This document shows, piece by piece, positions 1 through 8,300 of a stretch of DNA of 64,000 bases. How positions within the stretch are numbered: position 1 is the first letter of the stretch; each line of letters starts with the position of its first letter. The position numbers and the translations under genes were made by a program. The notes below the pieces were generated by a model. It worked only from the letters and a program-made list of their open reading frames with translations, was not told the origin of the DNA and ran no database searches. This DNA comes from Shewanella oneidensis MR-1 (GTDB taxonomy: Bacteria > Pseudomonadota > Gammaproteobacteria > Enterobacterales > Shewanellaceae), in NCBI RefSeq assembly GCF_000146165.2, contig NC_004347.2, positions 992,001-1,056,000 on the forward strand, given 5' to 3'.

Positions 1-798
1 TTTTGGACCTTCAGTCGCTTTTACCGAAATAAAGTTTTCGATACCAACGGTTTCAGCCACTTGACCACCGAATTTGTCGGCAACAATACCGGTACGCAGG
101 CCTTTACGGGCAGCGTAAATTGCTGCCGCAGCGCCAGCAGGGCCGCCGCCAACGACTAAGACTTCATATGGGGCTTTTTGGCTAAGCTCTTCGGCTTTAC
201 GGCTGGCAGCGCCAGTATCGAGTTTATTTAAGATCTCACCGATGCTGATGCGACCTGCGGCAAACACCTCGCCGTTTAAGTACACAGAAGGTACGGCCAT
301 GATGTTGCGGCTGGCGACTTCATCTTGGAACAGGGCGCCGTCGATCATCACGTTGGTGATGTTCGGATTAATGGCAGCCATCATATTGAGTGCTTGAACT
401 ACATCAGGGCAGTTTTGGCAGGTGAGTGACACATAGGTTTCAAACTCATATTTGCCGGGCAGATTACGGATCTGCTCGATGATGTCATCGCTGAGTTTGA
501 TCGGGTGTCCACCGCTGTGCAGCAAGGCTAACACCAGTGAGGTAAATTCGTGACCCATAGGCAGACCAGCAAAGCTAATCTGAGTATTGAGTGCAGGGTT
601 AACCACTGTCATCGCTGGCGTGCGTTGGCCTTGAGCTTCTTTCAGGCTCACGAACGTTGAAAGGCTAACGATGTCATTGACTAAGCTTTTTAATTCTTGA
701 GACTTCTTGCTTTCATCTGCTGACACGACAAGTTCAACTGGTCTCTTGAGGTTTTGCAGATAGGTTTGCAGTTGATTTTTTAAATTCGCATCTAACAT
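1..798 (-). CDS. ahpF: Alkyl hydroperoxide reductase subunit F, N-terminal part (runs off left edge)
   Basis: This is the NAD(P)H-dependent flavoprotein disulfide reductase that recycles AhpC in the cytoplasm. The visible 266 residues begin [11 protein letters not shown]. They contain the tandem thioredoxin-fold N-terminal domain with a redox CxxC (TCQNC, C127/C130), followed by the start of the FAD domain ([19 protein letters not shown]). The ATG at 798 has a GGAG-type ribosome site about 6 bases upstream. The gene is cut by the window edge, so the second CxxC and the NADH site are not visible. It lies downstream of ahpC on the same strand, 234 bases away, as expected for an ahpCF unit. Confidence 0.95.
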   Translation of the reverse strand, partial: MLDANLKNQLQTYLQNLKRPVELVVSADESKKSQELKSLVNDIVSLSTFVSLKEAQGQRTPAMTVVNPALNTQISFAGLPMGHEFTSLVLALLHSGGHPIKLSDDIIEQIRNLPGKYEFETYVSLTCQNCPDVVQALNMMAAINPNITNVMIDGALFQDEVASRNIMAVPSVYLNGEVFAAGRISIGEILNKLDTGAASRKAEELSQKAPYEVLVVGGGPAGAAAAIYAARKGLRTGIVADKFGGQVAETVGIENFISVKATEGPK

Positions 799-1032
799 GA
801 TGACTCCAAATCAGCGTAAAAATTGAAAAATATTGAAAAACGCGAGGGTGCCAATCTAGAACCTTGCAGGGGGTGGTCCTCTCTTCCTATTTGGCACCGC
901 AGTGGCGTTGGCTGCATTTACTCACCCCAATCACTTAGCTACTAAGCTCATGGGGATTCGTGCAATTGCCATCTTACTGCTGTACCAACTAGCTTGAGAT
1001 GCTAGATTGGCGGGGTTGACCTTTAGGCGAGA
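799..1032 (-). promoter_or_regulatory. ahpC-ahpF intergenic region with two inverted repeats
   Basis: The spacer between ahpC and ahpF carries two separated dyads. One has arms CCAACTAGC (985-993) and GCTAGATTGG (1001-1010), just after the ahpC stop. The other has arms GGTGCCAA (847-854) and TTGGCACC (891-898), just before ahpF. Neither is followed by a T-run in the direction of transcription, so they look more like attenuating or RNA-stabilising hairpins than full terminators. A role in setting the AhpC:AhpF ratio is inference. Confidence 0.4.
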
Positions 1033-1602
1033 TTAGATTTTGCCAACAAGGTCTAAAGACGGTGCTAAAGTTTCATCACCTGGTTGCCATTTAGCAGGGC
1101 AAACTTCACCATCGTGAGTCGCAACGTATTGAGCAGCTTGGATCTTACGAACCAGTTCTTGAGCGCTACGGCCGATACCTAGGTCATGGATTTCAGCCAC
1201 TTTGATTTGACCTTCTGGGTTAATCACGAAAGTACCACGCAGTGCTAAACCTTCTTCTTCGATCATCACACCGAAGTTACGGCTGATAGTGCCTGTTGGG
1301 TCAGCCAGCATTGGGAAGTTGATCTTCTTGATGGTGTCAGAAGTATCGTGCCATGCTTTGTGCGTGAAATGTGTGTCAGTTGATACTGAGTAAACTTCAA
1401 CACCCATGCCTTGTAGTTTGGCGTAGTGATCCGCCATGTCGCCTAATTCAGTTGGGCAAACGAAGGTGAAGTCTGCTGGATAGAAGAATACAACTGACCA
1501 TTTACCTAACAGATCTTGTTCTGTTACAGGAACGAACTCACCATTGTGGTAAGCGGTGGCTTTGAATGGCTTGATTGTGCTGTTGATAATTGATTGAGTC
1601 AT
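1033..1602 (-). CDS. ahpC: Alkyl hydroperoxide reductase subunit C (2-Cys peroxiredoxin)
   Basis: A typical 2-Cys peroxiredoxin of the AhpC/Prx1 class that reduces H2O2, alkyl peroxides and peroxynitrite with electrons from AhpF. At 189 aa it is close to the E. coli length. The peroxidatic cysteine is C49 in DFTFVCPTEL and the resolving cysteine is C168 in EVCPAKW. The GGxG-type and C-terminal YF-type elements of sensitive peroxiredoxins were not checked in detail. It is first in the ahpCF unit. In related bacteria this locus is controlled by OxyR, but I could not define a convincing OxyR site upstream. Confidence 0.97.
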   Translation of the reverse strand: MTQSIINSTIKPFKATAYHNGEFVPVTEQDLLGKWSVVFFYPADFTFVCPTELGDMADHYAKLQGMGVEVYSVSTDTHFTHKAWHDTSDTIKKINFPMLADPTGTISRNFGVMIEEEGLALRGTFVINPEGQIKVAEIHDLGIGRSAQELVRKIQAAQYVATHDGEVCPAKWQPGDETLAPSLDLVGKI

Positions 1603-1943
1603 TTTATGCTTCCATTTAGTTGATTATGGTGAATTTAGTGACGGGCATTAGCTTGTTACCCCGTCGATGAGAAGTATATTACTGACCTTGCGATGATAAA
1701 TATAACGCATAAAAACTATTGTTCTAATCGGTTTTGTCGAATTAAGTTGATTTGAGTGGAGGGTTAATCGGTTTTTTCGCACAGGTGGGTAATTAGTGGC
1801 TAATTGATTATTTATCAAGGTGATGTCGGATAAATAAAAGGCAAGAAAAAAGGGATATCCATGATATCCCTTCAAACGTAAAAACGGTTACAACAAGCTA
1901 TTGAGCTTCTAGGTTCTAGGTTCTAGGTTCTAGGTTCTAGGTT
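1603..1943. other. Intergenic region between ahpC and the aminopeptidase
   Basis: These 341 bases should hold the ahpC promoter (right part, reading leftward from about 1603-1780) and the transcription end of the aminopeptidase gene (left-reading terminator at 1845-1873, 7-bp tandem repeat at 1907-1947). A 75-codon open frame at 1648-1875 has no family resemblance and overlaps the terminator, so I do not call it a gene. Confidence 0.5.
1845..1873 (-). terminator. Rho-independent terminator of the aminopeptidase gene
   Basis: Read on the minus strand, AAGGGATATC, loop ATG and GATATCCCTT form a perfect 10-bp stem followed by a run of T. It lies about 70 bases after the stop codon at 1944. Confidence 0.85.
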
Positions 1944-1947
1944 CTAG
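1907..1947. repeat. 7-bp tandem repeat (TTCTAGG, about 5.9 copies)
   Basis: Five perfect copies of TTCTAGG and a sixth truncated one run head to tail. The repeat starts inside the 3' end of the aminopeptidase gene: its TAG stop (1944-1946) lies in the last unit. Because that stop is the first stop read, changes in copy number would lengthen or shorten only the 3' untranslated region. Confidence 0.95.
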
Positions 1948-3479
1948 TTTTGCGCTTTGGGCTGGGTTAGCCAAGTGCTAAGTAAACGCACGCCATAACC
2001 TGTTGCACCTGCTGGGACTACTGCGGTATCAGTTGCGGTGAGGGCATGACCAGCAATATCAAGATGCGCCCAAGGCTGATCGCCCGCAAAGCGTTTAAGG
2101 AACATAGCTGCCGCAGATGCTCCCGCGCTGCCTTCCTTACCGGTATTCTTCAAATCAGCGATGGTGGATTTGAGTTCATCGTCGTAGGCCTGATCTAACG
2201 GCAAGCGCCAAACTTTTTCACCCACCTGCTGGCCTGCAAAGGTGAGCTGCTGCACTAGCGGCTCTGAATCGGTAAATAATCCCGCATAAACCGTGCCTAG
2301 CGCACTGACTTTTGAGCCTGTAAGGGTGGCAACATCGATGATTACCGATGGCCGGTAGTTTTCACGGGCATACCATAGGCCATCGGCTAACACTAAACGG
2401 CCTTCGGCATCGGTGTTGAGTACTTCAACAGTCAGTCCCTGCGCCGTGGTGATCACATCGCCAGGGATCATCGCATGGCCCGACACCATATTTTCAGCCA
2501 TAGGCATAATGGCGACCAGGTTTACTGGTGCCTTTTGAATCGCCATGGCTTTTACGGTGCCAAGCACAGTTGCTGCGCCCGCCATATCGGACTTCATCCG
2601 CGCGATGGAGGTGCCCGTCGCTTTTATGTTGTAACCGCCAGAGTCGAAGGTTATACCTTTGCCGACGAGGGCGATTGGCGCCTCTTTACTGCCGGGCCAG
2701 TGGGCGACAACCAGCTTAGGTGGGCGCTCGCTGCCTTTACCTACTGCGGCTAAGGCGCCAAGGTTTAGGCGTTCAATATCTTTCGCTTCCAGTACGGTGA
2801 CTTTAACGCCCAAGGATTTGAGCTTACGAGCCTCATTAGCAAAGCTTTCGGGATACATGTTTCCCGCAGGTGCATTGGTCAGATCCCGCGCCAAAAACAC
2901 ACCTGCTTCAACGGCTTGCAGATTCTTATGGTGTTTTTGGTTGAGGCTTAAATCATCAACGCCGATTTGATAGTTTTTTTCAACGCGATTGCTCGCTTTA
3001 AATTGGGTGTAGCGATAGCTGCGCAGCTCGATGCCGTGGGCCAGTTCTGAGCCAAACAGAGGCGCGTTATTGAGGCCTTGGGTCAGCACTCGTACCGTGG
3101 CTTGCGGCACGGTTTCAAGTTTGGCGGCAATGTTGCCACCTAAGGCGTTGATTTCACCTGGCGTTAAGGTTTTGGCATCGCCAATCCCAACGAGTAACAC
3201 ACGCTTGGCATCGATTTCGCTCGGTACTAAAATCTCTAATACTTCGCCGCGTTTACCCGAAAAACTATTGTCGGCCACGGCAAGATTGAGTTGATCTTGG
3301 GTCGACTGGGGCAAAAAATCGAGACTATAGGTTGTTGAATCAGCACTGTGGAACAGTACTAAGGTATCGGAATTAAGTGAATTACGAGTGTCAAAACTAA
3401 AGATTTCGGCGTTAGCATTGAGAGAGTTAAGGCACGCCAGAGCCATAACGCTTAACAAAAATTTATTCTTATTTTTCAT
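1944..3479 (-). CDS. Secreted M17-family leucyl aminopeptidase
   Basis: A di-zinc leucyl aminopeptidase (PepA/M17) of 511 aa that cleaves N-terminal residues from peptides. The metal and catalytic residues are in place: K274 and D279 in VGKGITFDSGG, K286, D298 in MKSDMAGAA, and D357, E359 and R361 in NTDAEGRLVL. Unlike cytoplasmic PepA, it begins with a signal peptide (MKNKNKFLLSVMALACLNSL, then NANA-EIF), so it is likely periplasmic or exported. It appears to be a single-gene unit with its own terminator. The exact cleavage site and substrate range are inferred. Confidence 0.93.
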   Translation of the reverse strand: MKNKNKFLLSVMALACLNSLNANAEIFSFDTRNSLNSDTLVLFHSADSTTYSLDFLPQSTQDQLNLAVADNSFSGKRGEVLEILVPSEIDAKRVLLVGIGDAKTLTPGEINALGGNIAAKLETVPQATVRVLTQGLNNAPLFGSELAHGIELRSYRYTQFKASNRVEKNYQIGVDDLSLNQKHHKNLQAVEAGVFLARDLTNAPAGNMYPESFANEARKLKSLGVKVTVLEAKDIERLNLGALAAVGKGSERPPKLVVAHWPGSKEAPIALVGKGITFDSGGYNIKATGTSIARMKSDMAGAATVLGTVKAMAIQKAPVNLVAIMPMAENMVSGHAMIPGDVITTAQGLTVEVLNTDAEGRLVLADGLWYARENYRPSVIIDVATLTGSKVSALGTVYAGLFTDSEPLVQQLTFAGQQVGEKVWRLPLDQAYDDELKSTIADLKNTGKEGSAGASAAAMFLKRFAGDQPWAHLDIAGHALTATDTAVVPAGATGYGVRLLSTWLTQPKAQN

Positions 3480-3568
3480 GGTGACAACTCATATCTGTGG
3501 AGAGTGAGAAGCATAGCAAAGCTGAGTCTTAGGGTTAACTAATTTACGCTATTTGACTGAGATTAATC

Positions 3569-4318
3569 TTAATTCCAAGGGCCAAAACGTGTTAGTGAGC
3601 GTTCTAGGGAAAAATCCAATTGCTGTGATAGGGCTTGGGCTTGGTTTTTAAGCGCAGAAGCGCCGAGGGATTGCGGGATTTGGCTGGCAAAAATCACCCA
3701 GTTTCCACCACTTGTTAGGCAAGCGTTTACATGGGCAAAATGCTGTTGCAGATCAGCCAGTAACTCACGATTTTGGCTATGCTCCTTCCAGCAGTTGAGT
3801 ACTAAATAGCCATTGGGTTTAATCCGTTGAGTACATTGCTCAAGGAAGGTGGCAGAGAGTTGCCCTGTGTTAACGCCCTTGGCGCTGTAGATATCAGCAA
3901 AAATCACATCCACTTTTTTATGCTCGGCCGATGCCATAAAGACGAGTGCATCATCGTTGATCACATTCAGTTTTTTACCTATTGGTAGTTGGAAGTAATG
4001 CTTGGCCAGCTCGATAACTGTGGGGCGAAGTTCTACGGCGGTCAGCTTGATAGCTGCGTCAAATCGGCGCAGTACATGGATAAGCGCACCGCCACCCAGA
4101 CCCAACACTATCGCACTTTTGGGTTTACAGAATAACAAGACGAGCATCATGCCCTGTACATAGGTATGCTGTGGAATATGGGGAGCTGTTTTTAGGATTT
4201 TACTTTGTTCATCGTTGTCACCGAAGGAGAGCACGCGCGAATCACCATAGTCGAGCACGCGGATCGGCCCGAATGTATCGTGAGTTTCGTGTAACAAAAT
4301 TGCGTCGGCCATGGTCAT
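3569..4318 (-). CDS. Spermidine synthase-like (polyamine aminopropyltransferase fold) protein
   Basis: A 249-aa class I methyltransferase-fold protein of the spermidine-synthase type. It has the nucleotide-binding loop VLGLGGGALIHVLRRF, then VTAVELRP at the acidic strand-2 position and NDDALVFM, IFADIYSA further on. Spermidine synthases proper have an extra N-terminal beta domain and a polyamine site, which are only weakly represented here. No speD-type decarboxylase lies nearby, so the substrate is unknown. Translation may start at either Met of MTMADA. It is divergent from the small channel gene at 4403. Confidence 0.75.
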   Translation of the reverse strand: MTMADAILLHETHDTFGPIRVLDYGDSRVLSFGDNDEQSKILKTAPHIPQHTYVQGMMLVLLFCKPKSAIVLGLGGGALIHVLRRFDAAIKLTAVELRPTVIELAKHYFQLPIGKKLNVINDDALVFMASAEHKKVDVIFADIYSAKGVNTGQLSATFLEQCTQRIKPNGYLVLNCWKEHSQNRELLADLQQHFAHVNACLTSGGNWVIFASQIPQSLGASALKNQAQALSQQLDFSLERSLTRFGPWN

Positions 4319-4402
4319 TATTACTCTATTTGCGTTGAGCTGATTTGCGTGCTGGTGTAAACAAGATAGAATTCAGCTGGTTTCGTTTTTTAAGTGGTTA
4401 TT

Positions 4403-4948
4403 ATGACAAATCAAATCCTACTTGCCTGTATTTATCTTGCGGTATTTATCTTTTTGCAGCGCGCCTTAACCCATTGGGTGAAAAAACTCGCATTGATGAA
4501 GCAGGTCAGTGCTGCTCGCACTAGCCTTGTGACGCGGTTTATTTCCTATGTGATGTTTTTTATCACCTTGTCTCTAATGGCGGTTTCCCTTGGATTGGGC
4601 TATCAGGATGTGTCGCTGTTTGTTTCCTCAGCATTTGCGGTGATGGGGGTCGCCTTAGTTGCCCAGTGGTCTATCTTGAGTAACTTGACTGCAGGCGTAC
4701 TGATCTTTTTTGTATTTCCATACCGTATTGGTGAGCGCATTCGGGTTGTGGATAAGGATGAAGATATCTGCGGCGTGATCATTGAAATCGCGCTATTTCA
4801 TGTGCTTATCCATCGCGATAATGGTGATACTATTACCTATCCCAACAACCTAATGTTGCAAAAGGCGGTATTAAAACTGGCGGATCAGGCGCCTTTAGCC
4901 GAGCGTCAGGCGCTGCAGGATGGCAAAAAGAAGTTTGATCTGGAGTAA
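4403..4948 (+). CDS. Small MscS-like mechanosensitive channel protein
   Basis: A 181-aa inner-membrane protein. Three hydrophobic segments occupy roughly residues 3-18, 45-65 and 72-105, followed by a short beta domain typical of MscS (FPYRIGERIRVVDKDEDICGVIIEIALFHV ... ITYPNNLMLQKAV in two parts). It lacks the large C-terminal cage of full-length MscS, like other short members of the family. A GTG three codons upstream (4394) is an alternative start. Function as a pressure-gated channel is family inference. Confidence 0.8.
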   Translation: MTNQILLACIYLAVFIFLQRALTHWVKKLALMKQVSAARTSLVTRFISYVMFFITLSLMAVSLGLGYQDVSLFVSSAFAVMGVALVAQWSILSNLTAGVLIFFVFPYRIGERIRVVDKDEDICGVIIEIALFHVLIHRDNGDTITYPNNLMLQKAVLKLADQAPLAERQALQDGKKKFDLE

Positions 4949-5193
4949 TCCCCTTTCTACGTGCGCCGCAGCTGTACATGTATTAGCAAACTGTTGTCGG
5001 CGCACTCGTAAGCTCTTAGTTTTATTATCTTGGCGTGAGTTTTCGCTGCTTAACATATCTTTTATAACAAAATTAGTGGTGTTGATTACATTTCCCTCCA
5101 TTTGTTTACCTTAGATTGTGCCCAATAGCACGGTTTAGTGCTCACGAATCCGTAGAATCCGCGCCTTTGTTTTTATCTAATGGATCGAATCTA

Positions 5194-5718
5194 ATGAAGT
5201 CTAAACTTTTAGCTGTGACGATTGGTACACTGCTTGCGACCCAGCTAACAGGCTGTATGGGACAAATGGGCTTAAGCCAATTGGTGACTAAGGGAAATTT
5301 GAGTGCGGTGGATAATCGTTATGGTCGTGCAGGCTTGTTTATGCTGTTAAGCCCAGTGTATGGCATCGCGGCGACAGGCGATCTATTCATCTTTAATACC
5401 ATTGAGTTTTGGACTGGCAAGAATCCGATTACCGATAAAGCTCCCGCGGTGGTTGATATGCCAGTAGAGGCCATTTTTAAGATCAATCCCCATGTGAGTG
5501 ATGATCTTAAATCTGCCCCAGTCAAACTGACACAAGCACAAATTGCCTACCCAGATGAACAAACGGTTACTATGACCTTGGCTTACGAGGATGGCAGCAC
5601 TCAGTTATTATCGGGCCATAAAGTGGGCAATGATGTGGACTTTTTCCTCGATGATGCTTTTATCACTCGTGTCAGCAACCAAGAACTGATTGCTTATAGT
5701 CAAAGCCGTTTAAGATAG
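5194..5718 (+). CDS. DUF3332-type lipoprotein
   Basis: A 174-aa predicted lipoprotein. The start at 5194 gives MKSKLLAVTIGTLLATQLTGC with a lipobox LTGC, whereas an upstream open start would bury the signal. The body has GRAGLFMLLSPVYGIAATGDLFIFNTIEFWTGKNP, a short hydrophobic stretch and motif that I associate with DUF3332 proteins of Vibrio and Shewanella, then a beta-rich C-terminus. Its function is unknown. Convergent with the small lipoprotein gene at 5932, with a strong hairpin between. Confidence 0.75.
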   Translation: MKSKLLAVTIGTLLATQLTGCMGQMGLSQLVTKGNLSAVDNRYGRAGLFMLLSPVYGIAATGDLFIFNTIEFWTGKNPITDKAPAVVDMPVEAIFKINPHVSDDLKSAPVKLTQAQIAYPDEQTVTMTLAYEDGSTQLLSGHKVGNDVDFFLDDAFITRVSNQELIAYSQSRLR

Positions 5719-5818
5719 TTTTAAATCAACTGCTTAAGTTGCTTGAATATGATGTGTGTATTACCGCTGTATAATGCTATGGCAGCTTAAGCTTAAGCTT
5801 AAGATTGAGATTGGCGCG

Positions 5819-5860
5819 AAAGAAATGAAGGGCTAAAACATTTTAGACCTTCATTTCTTA
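5819..5860. terminator. Long bidirectional hairpin between convergent genes
   Basis: Arms AAGAAATGAAGG and CCTTCATTTCTT enclose a second, inner dyad (CTAAAA/TTTTAG), giving a nearly continuous stem of about 18 bp. It lies between two convergent genes, so it probably stops transcription from both sides. A CTTAAG triplication precedes it at about 5784-5804. Confidence 0.7.
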
Positions 5861-5931
5861 TGTCATCTTTGGGGACAATATTATTGACAATGACATTTAG
5901 AGGAGGGGAATAAGCTAGAATATTTAAGTTG

Positions 5932-6141
5932 TTATCGCTCAATAATCTGAGTGACATCTTCTTGTTTTATCATCACTTCTCGTCCATCTTCATCATAATA
6001 AAGATACATTCCCGTTGTTTTATCCAGTTTAGGCTTGCTATCGGAGGTAATCATTTTGCCATCCTTAGTACTCATAATGTACTGTGAGCTGCAAGCGACG
6101 AGTCCCAGTAAACAAGCTAGAAGTAATATGGTTTTGTTCAT
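5932..6141 (-). CDS. Small YgdI/YgdR-type lipoprotein (DUF903)
   Basis: A 69-aa lipoprotein starting MNKTILLLACLLGLVACSS, with lipobox LVAC. The SD GGGAAG lies 5 bases upstream, so I prefer this start to one 9 codons earlier. The mature part (YIMSTKDGKMITSDSKPKLD, then GMYLYYDEDGREVMIKQEDV) matches the SH3-like YgdI/YgdR family of E. coli, whose role is unknown. The upstream 6142-6305 stretch shows no other gene. Confidence 0.85.
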   Translation of the reverse strand: MNKTILLLACLLGLVACSSQYIMSTKDGKMITSDSKPKLDKTTGMYLYYDEDGREVMIKQEDVTQIIER

Positions 6142-6572
6142 CTTTTCTTCCCTAGTCTTCATCCTCACCGCGAGAATGCCTAACTAAGCCTAGTTGAAGC
6201 CTAATCTTTTCGACAGGGCCGCCAGATTTTTTCTATCGCTGAAGATTAAAGTTGCGATGATCAGAACCTTATGTTTTCAACAGGTCTTGGTATAGATGAT
6301 GTTAACTACCTGAGTACTCTGCTAAAAAATGCGACGGCTTGCTGATACATTTGCAGTGCCAGTGCGGGATCGTAACGCTCGCCTTCATCACGCATAAAGG
6401 CATGTTGAGCATTGACCTCAAGCCAACTGAAATAGCGGTTTTTAGCCATCAGTTGTTGGTGGATCAGTACCCGACCTTCAGGTGATACATGGGGATCTTG
6501 CTTGCCAAACACTAATACTAATTCCCCTTGAATGGTAATCCTCCCATTTTTAACCGAAGTTAAAAGTAGAGT

Positions 6573-7388
6573 TCATGCAACCATCAATGGCGGCTTTCCG
6601 CCATTGGCTTTGTGCGGCCGTTCATGATTGTAAAACCATAACCATTTTGTGGCATAGTCCTGAACTTCTTCAAGCGTATCAAATAAATGTTTGCTTACCC
6701 AGCTGTACCTGATGGTCTTATTGTGTCGTTCTATGTACGCATTTTGCTGTGGCTTGCCAGGTTGAATGTAATCAATCCTGATCTCATGCTTTTTCGCCCA
6801 TTCCGTAAATTCGTGGCTAATAAATTCAGGTCCATTGTCACAACGGATCGCGATTGGTTTTGTTCGCCCTTCAAGTAGCTGATTTAGGGTCCGGATCACC
6901 CGCATTGTTGGCAATGAAAAACCTGCTTCAATCGCGAGCCCTTCACGTTTAAAGTCATCAATCACGTTGAACAGTCGATAGCTTCGTCCATCTGATAACT
7001 GGTCATGCATAAAATCTATCGACCAAACCTGATTGGCTTTAGTTGGCTCTTTCAGCGGCTCTGGTGCATTTCGTTTTAACCTTCTGCGCGGTTTTATCCG
7101 CAGATTTAACGCTAATTCGCAGTAAATTCGGTATACACGCTTGTGGTTCCAAGCAAAGCCTTTTACGTTGCGTAAGTAATTAAAACACTGACCAAAGCCC
7201 CAATCCGATTCTTTTTCAGTTAATTCAACAAGAAATTCTGCAATCTCTGCATTTTCGTCATCATTAACGCGCCGGTAGCGATAACAGGTTTCGCTGATAC
7301 AAAATGCTGCACAGGCCAAACGGATACTGATTTTTCGATTTGCAACTGCATGCTGAGCCATCGCTTTACGTTGCGACAGCTTTACCAC
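6573..7388 (-). CDS. IS3-family transposase OrfB (DDE integrase core)
   Basis: A 271-aa catalytic half of the transposase. DDE residues sit in [17 protein letters not shown] and QNAYIERHN, the last followed by the expected R/K. It overlaps OrfA by 7 bases in the -1 frame and is probably made mainly as the frameshifted OrfAB product. Confidence 0.95.
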   Translation of the reverse strand: MVKLSQRKAMAQHAVANRKISIRLACAAFCISETCYRYRRVNDDENAEIAEFLVELTEKESDWGFGQCFNYLRNVKGFAWNHKRVYRIYCELALNLRIKPRRRLKRNAPEPLKEPTKANQVWSIDFMHDQLSDGRSYRLFNVIDDFKREGLAIEAGFSLPTMRVIRTLNQLLEGRTKPIAIRCDNGPEFISHEFTEWAKKHEIRIDYIQPGKPQQNAYIERHNKTIRYSWVSKHLFDTLEEVQDYATKWLWFYNHERPHKANGGKPPLMVA

Positions 7389-7648
7389 TTTTTTGCCATG
7401 GCTTCCTGAATGACATCGGCCTTTAGCCGCTCTTCGGCATACATCTTTTTCAGTCGAGCATTTTCAGCTTCAAGCTCTTTTAGACGAGCCATCAATGACG
7501 CATCCATGCCGCCAAATTTGGCTCGCCATTTGTAAAAAGTCGCTGAGCTCATGCCATGTTCGCGGCACAATTCTGGGACTGGAGTTCCGGCTTCAGCTTG
7601 TTTAAGGATTGCCATGATTTGGCTATCGGTGAATTTTGATGTTTTCAT
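7382..7648 (-). CDS. IS3-family transposase OrfA
   Basis: An 88-aa helix-turn-helix protein that binds the IS ends ([33 protein letters not shown]), followed by a leucine-zipper-like stretch ([20 protein letters not shown]). Its last codons contain the slippery heptamer A_AAA_AAG in the proper phase, then a stop. Slippage by -1 would give the OrfAB fusion transposase. Confidence 0.95.
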   Translation of the reverse strand: MKTSKFTDSQIMAILKQAEAGTPVPELCREHGMSSATFYKWRAKFGGMDASLMARLKELEAENARLKKMYAEERLKADVIQEAMAKKW

Positions 7649-8247
7649 AGTGAATCTCCTGCGTTTATGTTACGAGAAAATTCTACTTTTGACGTCAGTT
7701 AATTTGAGGGGGGATTACCGAATATCGCCTGTGCGACTGAGTGAGTCATTACCATAGGTACAGGGTAAGGTATTGGAATGTATGTCGGTCGGATAGAGGC
7801 AAAACGCCCCCAAAATCTTGGGATTGAGTGCCGCGCGGTAGGCTAAATGGCCGCCAATACAGACGCCCATGCTGCCAACGTGACCCGTACAATAGCTTTG
7901 CTGACGGGCAAAATCGATCAGGGCTTGGGTGTCGCTATCATGCTGCTCTAAGGGTTTGGCGAATTTATCAGCATTGCCTTTGTCTTTACCCACATCATCG
8001 TAGGCGAGCACTGTGCCGATAGGATTAAGCTCGTGAAACACCTCTGGTACTAACACCACAAAACCATGGCCAGCGAGTATCGTTGCGGTACGGGCAATGG
8101 GCGCCGTTTGCTGAAATATCTCGGAATAAAAAATGATACATGGGAATTGCCCACTGGCATCTGGGCGATAGAGATAAGTACGCATTAGCCCTGAGGGCGT
8201 GTTGATATCCTGAGTTTGCTGAGTCACTAACATATTTAGTTTCCTCT

Positions 8248-8273
8248 GTGAGGCTTCAATGTTGAAGCCTCAC
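8248..8273 (-). other. Perfect 12-bp hairpin between ldhA and the dienelactone hydrolase gene
   Basis: Arms GTGAGGCTTCAA and TTGAAGCCTCAC are separated by 2 bases. It lies between the ldhA stop (8301) and the SD of the next gene (AGAGGA, directly downstream). There is no T-run, so it may be an intercistronic attenuator, a processing site or a weak terminator. Confidence 0.7.
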
Positions 8274-8300
8274 TTTAGCAGTCAGGTATTTATCTGTCAG

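Larger units (their letters stand above)
6534..7719 (-). mobile_element. IS3-family insertion sequence, IS407-like group, 1186 bp
   Basis: The terminal inverted repeats begin GGTAATCC at both ends and share a further AAAAGTAGA block about 30 bases in. A 4-bp target duplication GAAT flanks them (6530-6533 and 7720-7723), as is usual for the IS407 group. The element carries orfA and orfB with a -1 frameshift signal. The exact duplication and restored reading frame show a single, clean insertion, probably recent. Confidence 0.93.
6306..8233 (-). pseudogene. Dienelactone hydrolase gene interrupted by an IS3-family element
   Basis: The 5' part (8233-7720) encodes MLVTQQTQDINTPSGLMRTY through to SLSRTGDI, including the nucleophile C125 in GSMGVCIGGH. 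The 3' part (6529-6306) encodes FGKQDPHV (acid residue) and NAQHAFMRD (histidine). Removing the element and one copy of the 4-bp duplication gives 738 bases, a continuous frame of 245 aa, the normal length for this alpha/beta hydrolase. The insertion separates the nucleophile from the Asp and His, so the enzyme should be inactive here. A good SD (AGAGGAAAC) precedes the start. A second, intact, exported hydrolase of this family lies at 48789. Confidence 0.95.

Noticed and set aside
1660..1760. OxyR binding site before ahpC
   Set aside because: I looked for ATAG/CTAT elements at 11-base spacing and found only isolated fragments (CTAT, ATAA), not a convincing site.
1648..1875. 75-codon frame between ahpC and the aminopeptidase gene
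   Set aside because: It overlaps a terminator and the ahpC promoter region and has no SD or family likeness.
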